This document shows, piece by piece, positions 1-5,911 of a DNA stretch of 7,350 nt. Each line of letters begins with the position of its first letter. Position 1 is the stretch's first letter. The notes below the pieces were generated by a model that was given only the letters and a program-made list of their open reading frames with translations, made no database searches and was not told the DNA's origin. The position numbers were made by a program, and so were the translations under genes. The stretch comes from a bacterium (GTDB taxonomy: Bacteria > Omnitrophota > Gorgyraeia > Gygaellales > UBA12090). Location of the stretch: assembly GCA_004299495.1 (NCBI GenBank), contig SCPY01000206.1, positions 1-7,350 on the forward strand, given 5' to 3'.

Positions 1-2
1 CC

Positions 3-1028
3 AAGGGCCAAAGGCAGCTTTTAATCGGAGACCGCTTAACCGGAAAGACCACCGTCGCGGTAGACGCTATCCTTAACCAGAAAGGAAAAAACCTGGTCTG
101 TGTTTATTGCGCCATTGGTAAAACCCATTCCAGCCTTTTAAAGATACTTCGCCTTTTTAAAGAGAGCGGGGCCCTTGACTATAGCATAATCGTGTCCGGA
201 GCGGCCTCAAGCGCTATGGGCGAGCAGTATCTGGCTCCTTATACCGCGGCAATGCTGGGCGAGTATTTTATGCGCAAGGGAAGGGACGTCCTGGTGGTTT
301 TTGACGACCTGACCAAGCATGCCTGGGTCTATCGCGAGATATCCCTTCTTTTAGAGCGTTCGCCCGGACGGGAGGCCTATCCCGGAGACATCTTCTACAT
401 TCATTCCCAGCTGGTGGAGCGCGCCGGATACCTGCGACCCGAATTGGGGGGCGGCTCAATGACCTTTTTGCCTATCGCCGAAGTCCTGCAGGGGGATGTC
501 ACCGGATATGTCTCAAGTAACCTCATCTCAATGACCGACGGGCAGACCTATTTCAGCAGCGCCCTTTTTAACAAAGGCGTAAGGCCGGCGATTGATTTCG
601 GATTATCGGTTTCCCGTATCGGAAACAAGGCCCAGTGGCCGGCAATGAAGGCCTTAAGCGAGAAATTGAGGCTGGAATATATCCAATATCAGGAGCTTCT
701 GCAGATGACTCAGCTGCGCACCAGCGGTATTTCCAAGGAGGCGGAGGAAAGGCTCAAGCGCGGCCAGGCCATTACTCAGCTTCTTATTCAGGATAAAAAT
801 AAGCCGCTTTCAATGGAGGCGGAGATAATCTATCTTTTCGCCCTTAGCCTGGGCATTTTGGATAATCTTTCCTCCGCGGACATAAAAAAGTTTAAGGATG
901 AATTTGTAGCCAAGGCATCCGAATGGTATCCGGATTTGCTTAGTGAGTTGAGAAATTCAAAGATCTTAACCGATTCGGCGATAGAAAAGCTTTATGAGGC
1001 ATTGGGCCGCGCTTTTCAGGCGGCGTAG
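3..1028 (+). CDS. atpA: F1-type ATPase/ATP synthase alpha subunit, 5'-truncated by window edge
   Basis: Non-catalytic nucleotide-binding subunit of the alpha3-beta3 head of an F1 ATPase. The reading frame is open from base 3 and gives 341 residues. The P-loop GDRLTGKT is at visible residues 9-16; in E. coli alpha it lies near residue 170, so about 160 residues (beta-barrel and start of the nucleotide domain) lie upstream of the window. Family signatures follow in order: FDDLTKHAWVYREISLLL, PGREAYPGDIFYIHS, GDVTGYVSSNLISMTDGQ, then GLSVSRIG with the arginine finger at visible residue 205 (bases 615-617), then the helical C-terminal domain. Oddities: the P-loop Gln of the usual GDRQTGKT is Leu, and GYVSSNLISMTDGQTYFSS is more diverged than in housekeeping alpha chains. 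A GTG at 192 gives an apparent 278-residue ORF but lies in the middle of the nucleotide domain and is not the start. Family assignment is certain; whether it is the housekeeping or a specialised paralogue is not. Confidence 0.95.
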   Translation, partial: KGQRQLLIGDRLTGKTTVAVDAILNQKGKNLVCVYCAIGKTHSSLLKILRLFKESGALDYSIIVSGAASSAMGEQYLAPYTAAMLGEYFMRKGRDVLVVFDDLTKHAWVYREISLLLERSPGREAYPGDIFYIHSQLVERAGYLRPELGGGSMTFLPIAEVLQGDVTGYVSSNLISMTDGQTYFSSALFNKGVRPAIDFGLSVSRIGNKAQWPAMKALSEKLRLEYIQYQELLQMTQLRTSGISKEAEERLKRGQAITQLLIQDKNKPLSMEAEIIYLFALSLGILDNLSSADIKKFKDEFVAKASEWYPDLLSELRNSKILTDSAIEKLYEALGRAFQAA

Positions 1029-1030
1029 GG
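1027..1030 (+). promoter_or_regulatory. Probable ribosome binding site of the gamma gene
   Basis: AGGG lies seven bases before the gamma ATG at 1038 and overlaps the TAG stop of alpha (1026-1028). It is a modest Shine-Dalgarno match, and re-initiation after alpha probably helps. No transcription terminator or promoter fits in the 9-base gap, which supports co-transcription of alpha and gamma. Confidence 0.5.
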
Positions 1031-1037
1031 AAAAGAG

Positions 1038-1889
1038 ATGAAGCTTCTTTCACAGATAAAAGGTGAATTGGAATTTAACCGCAACCTCTACAGCCTGGTT
1101 GACGCCCTGGGGAAGATCGCCGTATCCCAGTATTATGTTTTAGAGAAGAAAAAGACATTGTTTGAGAAGGCCTTTGAGGGTATCGTGGATATACTGGGGA
1201 TGATTGACGCGCAAAGATCCCCCTCGCCTTTTACCAATGCCGTGAACGCGCCCTTGGGGATAATCGCGGTTACCTCGGATTCAGGGTTATTGGGCGGATT
1301 AAACGCTCAGGTAATAAATCTGTCTATTAAAGAAGCGGCGAGCCGTCCCAGCAAGCTGATTATCCTCGGAGAAAAGGGCCGGCTCTACGCTTCTGAAAAT
1401 AATATTCCCTGCGTTTCCTTCAGAGGAATCGCTGACGAAACAAGCTTTTCTCAGGCCCAAAGTTTAAGGGATTATGTAATGGAAGAAGTTCTCTCCCAAA
1501 AAATTGGCGCCTTAAAGATTATATATCCGCATCCGGTCTCTGTTATCTCTCAAAGGGTGCAGGCAATAACAGTTTTGCCGCTTACAAAAGCTGATGGAAT
1601 AGCTAAATTTAAAGAATCTCCGGCGGGTTCAGCCGGCCCGATTATTGAATCGGACATTGACGATATATTAGCGTATATAGCGCGTATTTACTTGGGGAAT
1701 AAATTCTCCGAGATTTTCGGGCTTTCTCGTTTAAGCGAAATGTCCGCGCGCTTTACGCATTTAGAAAACAGCAAGGCCAAGATTGAGCAGTTGAACAAAC
1801 AAATGCGCCTGCAGTATTTCCGCCAGCGCCATGAATTGGCTGACCGGAATTTGCGCGAGCTCTTCGCGGCGCGATTAACCTTTAAATAA
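1038..1889 (+). CDS. atpG: F1-type ATPase gamma (central stalk) subunit, divergent
   Basis: Central shaft that rotates inside the alpha-beta ring and couples ATP chemistry to torque. The 283 residues are normal for the family. The best-preserved signature is TSDSGLLGGLN at residues 79-89, matching the family (S/T)D-x-GLCGGLN, followed by an alpha/beta domain (KLIILGEKGR, ALKIIYPHP). The two terminal helices that build the coiled-coil shaft are recognisable by position but not by motif. The N-terminal helix has VDALGKIAVSQ where ordinary gamma has ITKAM-x-MVAA. The C-terminal helix keeps only EMSAR and NK from the usual E-x-x-AR-x-x-AM and N-x-x-RQA-x-IT-x-EL patterns, and ends in a charged ELADRNLRELFAARLTFK. 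It sits between alpha and beta, as in standard atp operons. Its drift suggests altered contacts with beta or with whatever is at the foot of the shaft. Confidence 0.88.
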   Translation: MKLLSQIKGELEFNRNLYSLVDALGKIAVSQYYVLEKKKTLFEKAFEGIVDILGMIDAQRSPSPFTNAVNAPLGIIAVTSDSGLLGGLNAQVINLSIKEAASRPSKLIILGEKGRLYASENNIPCVSFRGIADETSFSQAQSLRDYVMEEVLSQKIGALKIIYPHPVSVISQRVQAITVLPLTKADGIAKFKESPAGSAGPIIESDIDDILAYIARIYLGNKFSEIFGLSRLSEMSARFTHLENSKAKIEQLNKQMRLQYFRQRHELADRNLRELFAARLTFK

Positions 1890-1891
1890 TG
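1887..1891 (+). promoter_or_regulatory. TAATG stop/start overlap, gamma to beta
   Basis: The TAA stop of gamma shares its last base with the ATG of beta. No Shine-Dalgarno-like purine run is visible in the 20 bases before the ATG (they read roughly ATTAACCTTTAAATA), so beta translation most likely depends on termination and re-initiation after gamma. Confidence 0.7.
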
Positions 1892-3286
1892 GATAGAGAT
1901 AAGAATCAAAAGGCGGGCTATGTCATCGCGGTGCAGGGGCCGGTGGTGGACGTGAGATTCCACTCAACCGAAGATATCCCCGGAATGTATGAAAATATAA
2001 ATACTTCCTCCGCGGACGGCAAAAGAATAGTCCTTGAGGTTGCCGAATACCTGCCGGGAAATATCGCGCGCTGTATTGCCGTAAACTCCACCTTTAACCT
2101 TCAGCGCGGCTCAGCCGTATGTCCCACGGGCGAACCGATAAAGGTGCCCTCGGGAGAATCCGTATACGGCAGGATTATCAACGCCTGGGGAGAGCCGATT
2201 GACCAGAAGGGCGAAATTAACTCTTCCGAGAGCTTTCCTATCCGTAAACCAAAATCTAATATCTCTATCCAGGCTCAAGAGTGCTTAGGTACCAGATTTG
2301 AGCAGCTTGAGACCGGCATTAAAATCATTGATTTGCTTTCTCCTATGGTAAAGGGTACTCGTACCGGCATATTAGGCGGGGCGGCTTTAGGGAAAAGTAT
2401 TCTTACCCTGGAGATAATCCACAATATCGTGAAAAAATACAGCGGTTCCTGCGTATTCGTGGGAGCGGGTGAGCGTATCCGCGAAGGAAATGAGCTCTAT
2501 CATGAGCTTTCCCGCAGAGGAATATTATCTAAGACTATTCTTATCTTCGGCCAGATGAACGAATCTCCGGGGGCGCGCTTTGAGGTAGCTAAAAGCGGGG
2601 TAACCCTGGCAGAGTCCATCCAGCGCAAGAACCAGGATGTTTTGCTTTTTGTGGATAATATCTTCAGGTTTCTGCAGGCGGGAGCTGAGATATCCAGCCT
2701 CTTGGGGCGCATTCCTTCCGAGACCGGTTATCAACCCACGCTTGTCTCTGAGGCAAGCGAGTTCCACGAGCGAATCAGGCCGTCTTCTTCGGGAGGAGGA
2801 TCGATTACCTCTGTTGAGGCGGTCTATATCCCCGCGGATGACCTTACCGATCCGGCGGTAGTTACCATCTTCAGCTTCCTGGATTCGGTTATGGTACTTT
2901 CCCGCCAGAGGGTGCAGCTGGGCCTTTATCCGGCAATTGACCCGTTAATGTCTTCAAGCGCCAACCTCGACGCGGATATAGTCGGCAGGCGCCATTTTGA
3001 TACCGCGGCCGAGGTTCTGCGCGTCTTGCAGAGATACGAAGAATTACGAAAGTTAGTTATCGTTATCGGGGTTGATGAACTTTCCGGAGGAGACCGGATT
3101 ATTTATGAAAGGGCGAGGAAATTGCAGAATTTCCTCACCCAGCCGTTTTTTGTCGCCGAGGCATATACCGGAAAGAAGGGGGAATACGTTACTATAGAGC
3201 AGACGCTGGATGGCTGCGAGAAGATTATCTCCGGCCACTTTGACCGAAGGCCGGAAGGAGATTTTTATTTGATCGGGACAATCTGA
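1889..3286 (+). CDS. atpD: F1-type ATPase beta (catalytic) subunit with altered DELSEED loop
   Basis: Catalytic subunit of an F1 ATPase, 465 residues. The N-terminal barrel carries GYVIAVQGPVVDVRF (residues 10-24). Walker A is GGAALGKS at 163-170 (the usual form is GGAGVGKT). The catalytic Glu195 and Arg196 are in GERIREGN, and Walker B ends at Asp256 in DVLLFVDN, followed by the typical beta stretch IFRFLQAGAEISSLLGRIPS. The GYQPTL and YIPADDLTDP motifs and the adenine-site Tyr347 (GLYPAIDPL) are all present, so ATP hydrolysis is expected. Oddities: the acidic DELSEED loop that touches gamma and epsilon reads DELSGGD at 396-402; Val and Thr of the P-loop are Leu and Ser; the protein stops right after FYLIGTI, about 11 residues short of the E. 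coli end. The gene overlaps both neighbours by one base and is not followed by an epsilon gene. Flagellar or type III secretion ATPases are ruled out by the beta-specific DN-I-F-R-F and DELS motifs. Confidence 0.94.
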   Translation: MDRDKNQKAGYVIAVQGPVVDVRFHSTEDIPGMYENINTSSADGKRIVLEVAEYLPGNIARCIAVNSTFNLQRGSAVCPTGEPIKVPSGESVYGRIINAWGEPIDQKGEINSSESFPIRKPKSNISIQAQECLGTRFEQLETGIKIIDLLSPMVKGTRTGILGGAALGKSILTLEIIHNIVKKYSGSCVFVGAGERIREGNELYHELSRRGILSKTILIFGQMNESPGARFEVAKSGVTLAESIQRKNQDVLLFVDNIFRFLQAGAEISSLLGRIPSETGYQPTLVSEASEFHERIRPSSSGGGSITSVEAVYIPADDLTDPAVVTIFSFLDSVMVLSRQRVQLGLYPAIDPLMSSSANLDADIVGRRHFDTAAEVLRVLQRYEELRKLVIVIGVDELSGGDRIIYERARKLQNFLTQPFFVAEAYTGKKGEYVTIEQTLDGCEKIISGHFDRRPEGDFYLIGTI

Positions 3287-3288
3287 TG
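3284..3288 (+). promoter_or_regulatory. TGATG stop/start overlap, beta to MshEN protein
   Basis: The TGA of beta shares one base with the ATG of the MshEN gene. The nearest good purine run (GGAAGGAG near 3252) is too far upstream for an ordinary ribosome binding site, so coupling to beta translation is likely. This overlap physically joins the ATPase half and the pilus/secretion half of the cluster. Confidence 0.65.
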
Positions 3289-3765
3289 CAAAAACCGGTT
3301 AAGCGAATAGGCGAGATTCTTGTTGCCAAGGGTTTTATTAACGAGGCGCAGCTGGCAAGCGGGCTTCTGGAGCAGAAGATAAATAATGTCTTCTTGGGAG
3401 AGATTCTGATAAAAAGGGGATGGCTTACCGAGCGCCGTCTTCAGGAGGCATTATCTGAACAATTTGGCATACCCCTGGTAAACATTAAGGACCAGCGCGT
3501 TGATTTGGAGCTGGCGCGTACCTTTGCTTCATCGTTAGTCGTTGACCAGAAGTGTTTTCCGCTTTCTAAGGGCGACAATTCTATCACCATTGCCATAGTT
3601 AACCCTTTAAACGCGCAGGCAATGAGCGAGGCGGAAGAGGCGGCAAGGCCGCTTGAGGTTAATTTTGTGCTGGTTCCCGAGGAGGACTTTCAGGAGCTTT
3701 TGAAGAAATACCGCATGCAGATCAGCCAGAATATTCTCAAGATGCTTAAGAAAGACAAGCAATGA
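3286..3765 (+). CDS. Stand-alone MshEN (GspE N-terminal type) c-di-GMP-binding protein
   Basis: A 159-residue soluble protein consisting of one MshEN/T2SSE_N domain and no ATPase domain. The MshEN family binds cyclic di-GMP through two 24-residue motifs joined by a five-residue linker, and this layout is seen exactly. Motif I (residues 7-30) starts RIG, has Gly at position 10, Leu at 17 and 21, and Gln at 24. The linker is KINNV. Motif II (36-59) starts FLG, with Gly, Leu, Leu and Gln at the same positions. The second half (FPLSKGDNSITIAIVNPLN, then EVNFVLVPEEDFQELLKKY) matches the alpha/beta lobe of the domain, although the family's usual DP-x-D there is NPLN. No signal peptide or membrane segment is visible, so it is probably cytoplasmic. 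It lies between beta and the GspE gene and overlaps both. Likely role, by inference: a separate c-di-GMP-responsive regulator of the GspE/PilB motor, or of the F1-like ATPase. Confidence 0.85.
   Translation: MQKPVKRIGEILVAKGFINEAQLASGLLEQKINNVFLGEILIKRGWLTERRLQEALSEQFGIPLVNIKDQRVDLELARTFASSLVVDQKCFPLSKGDNSITIAIVNPLNAQAMSEAEEAARPLEVNFVLVPEEDFQELLKKYRMQISQNILKMLKKDKQ
3762..3765 (+). promoter_or_regulatory. ATGA start/stop overlap, MshEN protein to GspE
   Basis: The ATG of the GspE gene overlaps the TGA of the MshEN gene by four bases, the classic coupling arrangement. The upstream purine stretch (AAGAAAGACAAG) is only a weak Shine-Dalgarno, which favours coupled translation and matched amounts of the two proteins. 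Confidence 0.65.
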
Positions 3766-5909
3766 CCAAGATAGACTCTATTCTGTACGAGGCCTTAATC
3801 GCGCAAGGCGCGATTGCCAAAGAGCTCCTTACGGCGCTGGTTAAGGATGCCAAAGACAGCCCTCAGGCGTTGGGCGCGCTCCTGTTATCGCGTAAGCTTA
3901 TCTCTGAGAAAGAGCTTCTCGCCCTGTTTGCAAACGAGTTAAAACTTGATTTTATAGAGGCGCGGTCTCTTGCTATAGGCAAGGCGGTTATAGATAAGGT
4001 CCCTTTGCGAATCGCCTCCTATTATAAGTTTCTGCCGGTGAAAATACACGGCCGGGTTCTGACTATCGGCGTGGCATATCCCCTGGAAGTAAAAACCCAG
4101 GATGAAATCAGGACCCAGCTTGGCTACGATATCGAAATGGCGCTTGTCTTATCCGCTGATATAGAAGAGGGGCTGAAAAAATATTACGGCTTTGCCACCG
4201 AGACCCTGGAAAAGATTTCTCCCGCGGGCGCCGCTAAAGAAGAGAAGCTCTCCGAAGGGTTTTCCCATGAGGCGGTGGAGGATATAGAGAAGTTAGCCGA
4301 TGACGCCTCGGTAATAAAATTAGTCAACCAGATAATTTTAGAAGGATGGAAAAGGCGCGCTACCGATATCCATATTGAGCCGCACCGGGGCGGCGTATAT
4401 TTACGTTACCGGGTGGACGGGCTTCTCTGCGACGCGAATATCACCGGAGAAATCAAGGGCTTCTTAAACGCCATAATCTCAAGGATAAAGATTATGTCCA
4501 ACCTTAATATCGTGGAGCGCCGCCTGCCTCAAGACGGCCGGGCCATAGTGAAGGTCCAGGAGCAGATGCTTGACTTAAGAATTTCTACCATCCCTACGCC
4601 TTTCGGTGAAAGCGTGGTTATTCGAATCCTGCCTGCCAGCATGCTCTTTAGCTTGGAGAAGCTGGGCTTAAGCAAAAGAGAGTTAGGCGTCTTTGAGCTC
4701 TTGATTCAAAAGCCGCACGGGATAATTTTTGTTACCGGGCCTACCGGAAGCGGAAAAACCACCACCCTCTACGCCTGCTTAAGCAGAATCAATACCCGCG
4801 ATCATAAAATTATCACCATAGAAGACCCTATTGAATATGAGATGTCAGGCATTACCCAGATACAGGTCATGCCTGAAATCGGCTTAGATTTTGCCCGGGG
4901 GTTGCGCAGTATCTTAAGGCATGACCCGGATGTGATTATGGTAGGCGAGGTGCGGGACTTAGAGACCGCGGAAATTGCCATCCGCGTGGCCCTGACCGGC
5001 CACCTGGTTTTTTCCACTCTACATACTAACGACGCCGCAAGCGGTATTACCCGGCTGATGGATATCGGGGTAGAGCCGTATTTATTGGCCTCAAGCGTAG
5101 AGGCGTTTATCGCCCAGCGCCTCATCCGGATTATTTGTAACAGCTGCAAACATGAAGATAAGACGGTGCCCGTAGAGCTAAAAAACCAGATTGCCCTTGA
5201 ACTGGGGATAAGATTATCCGAGGTAAAGATTTACCGGGGAAAAGGCTGCTCTGACTGCAATTTTACCGGTTTTTTCGGCAGGGCGGCAATTTATGAAATA
5301 TTGTTACTGGATAACCAGATAAAGGATTTAATCTTAAAGAAAGCCTCAGCTACCCAGATTAAAAAAACCGCCCTTAGTAAAGGAATGCGTCCCCTTCGCC
5401 AGGATGGTTGGCAGAAGGTTATTTCAGGGCTAACCACGCCCGAGGAGATAATGAAAGCGACTCCTGCCTCTCAGGGCAGCCAGGCTGAAGCGGAGACGGA
5501 AGCCGCGCCGCCAGAGTTTAGAGGGGGAGGCGCTCAAGAGGAGGCAGCCGCCGGCTCAGAAAAAAGGGTATTTAAGCGGCTCAATAAGAAGATTGATGTG
5601 TATTATAAGGTTCTTGAGTCAAAAGAGGGGCTGATCAGCCGCGGATTGACCGCGGAAAGCTTAAGTATGGCCAGGGATATCTCTGCCGGAGGGGTTCTTT
5701 TTACCTCCGAAAAACCTGTCGCCTTAAGCTCTGTTTTGGATATAAAGGTTGAAATTCCCGGCTCCGATGAGCCGGTAGAGTGCCTGGCCAGGGTAGTCAG
5801 GGTTGAGGAGATTGAGGCGAATAAGAGCTATGACATCGCGGTCTGTTTCCTGGATATCTCAAGCGGACAGAGAGCCAGGTTGAATAAATACGTGGAGGAT
5901 GAGTCCTGA
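3762..5909 (+). CDS. gspE: GspE/PilB-type secretion/pilus assembly ATPase with C-terminal PilZ domain
   Basis: Cytoplasmic hexameric ATPase that powers assembly of a type II secretion pseudopilus or type IV pilus through the platform protein GspF/PilC. The 715 residues are longer than the usual 500-580 because of a C-terminal addition. In order: a degenerate MshEN domain (about 1-145); Asp box TDIHIEP with RYRVDG (201-220); Walker A GPTGSGKTTT (326-335); Walker B DVIMVGE with catalytic Glu396; His box TGHLVFSTLHTND with His414 and His421; a zinc-type tetracysteine C459-x2-C462 and C496-x2-C499, typical of assembly rather than retraction ATPases. A low-complexity Ala/Glu/Gly/Pro linker (about 568-599) leads to a PilZ domain (about 600-712) with both c-di-GMP motifs intact: RVFKR (602-606) and D639-I-S641-A-G-G644. 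The N-terminal MshEN motifs have lost RLG (here ILY) and the terminal Gln. Sequence alone does not separate GspE from PilB. All ATPase motifs look functional. Confidence 0.96.
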   Translation: MTKIDSILYEALIAQGAIAKELLTALVKDAKDSPQALGALLLSRKLISEKELLALFANELKLDFIEARSLAIGKAVIDKVPLRIASYYKFLPVKIHGRVLTIGVAYPLEVKTQDEIRTQLGYDIEMALVLSADIEEGLKKYYGFATETLEKISPAGAAKEEKLSEGFSHEAVEDIEKLADDASVIKLVNQIILEGWKRRATDIHIEPHRGGVYLRYRVDGLLCDANITGEIKGFLNAIISRIKIMSNLNIVERRLPQDGRAIVKVQEQMLDLRISTIPTPFGESVVIRILPASMLFSLEKLGLSKRELGVFELLIQKPHGIIFVTGPTGSGKTTTLYACLSRINTRDHKIITIEDPIEYEMSGITQIQVMPEIGLDFARGLRSILRHDPDVIMVGEVRDLETAEIAIRVALTGHLVFSTLHTNDAASGITRLMDIGVEPYLLASSVEAFIAQRLIRIICNSCKHEDKTVPVELKNQIALELGIRLSEVKIYRGKGCSDCNFTGFFGRAAIYEILLLDNQIKDLILKKASATQIKKTALSKGMRPLRQDGWQKVISGLTTPEEIMKATPASQGSQAEAETEAAPPEFRGGGAQEEAAAGSEKRVFKRLNKKIDVYYKVLESKEGLISRGLTAESLSMARDISAGGVLFTSEKPVALSSVLDIKVEIPGSDEPVECLARVVRVEEIEANKSYDIAVCFLDISSGQRARLNKYVEDES
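5559..5906 (+). other. PilZ c-di-GMP-binding domain fused to the GspE/PilB ATPase
   Basis: This marks the domain inside the preceding gene because it is unusual there. PilZ domains bind cyclic di-GMP through an N-terminal RxxxR switch and a later (D/N)xSxxG motif on the beta-barrel. Here the first is RVFKR (residues 602-606) and the second is DISAGG (639-644) followed by the expected hydrophobic strand VLF. The rest alternates hydrophobic residues in barrel-like strands (VLDIKVEIP, VECLARVVRVEEI, YDIAVCFLDIS). It is in frame, ends three residues before the stop, and is separated from the ATPase core by a flexible linker, so the fusion is genuine rather than a read-through artefact. Confidence 0.88.
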
Positions 5910-5911
5910 TG
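5894..5911 (+). promoter_or_regulatory. Ribosome binding site and TGATG overlap, GspE to GspF
   Basis: GGAGG at 5894-5898 lies ten bases before the GspF ATG at 5909, and the TGA of GspE (5907-5909) shares one base with that ATG. Unlike the beta and MshEN starts, this one has both a good Shine-Dalgarno and an overlap, so GspF may also be initiated independently. Confidence 0.65.

Noticed and set aside
192..1028. A gene starting at the GTG at 192
   Set aside because: The same frame is open back to base 3 and encodes the alpha P-loop upstream of 192; the GTG codes for a Val inside the nucleotide domain.
2637..2861. Plus-strand ORF of 74 codons in another frame inside beta
   Set aside because: It is fully nested in the conserved beta sequence, is Arg/Ser/Leu-rich without motifs, and shows no independent evidence.
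1889..3286. Beta being a flagellar (FliI) or type III secretion ATPase, since pilus/secretion genes follow
   Set aside because: It has beta-specific sequences (GER-x-REGN, DNIFRFLQAGAEISSLLGRIPS, DELS, adenine-site Tyr in LGLYPAIDPL) and lies after alpha and gamma, which FliI-type systems lack.
3..3286. Cluster being a Na+-type N-ATPase operon
   Set aside because: Alpha followed by gamma fits the end of an N-ATPase operon, but those have beta and epsilon at the front; here beta follows gamma and epsilon is not seen. Kept as a comparison group, not as a call.
4802..5149. Minus-strand ORF of 115 codons opposite the GspE ATPase core
   Set aside because: It is a shadow of the strongly conserved Walker B/His box coding sequence on the plus strand, has no recognisable domain and no ribosome site. 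The same holds for the other minus-strand ORFs (for example 5917-6339, 6559-6840 and 7000-7323).
5463..5558. Frameshift or gene-fusion artefact at the low-complexity linker before PilZ
   Set aside because: The frame is continuous, there is no start codon with a ribosome site at the PilZ border, and the linker composition is typical of a flexible interdomain segment.
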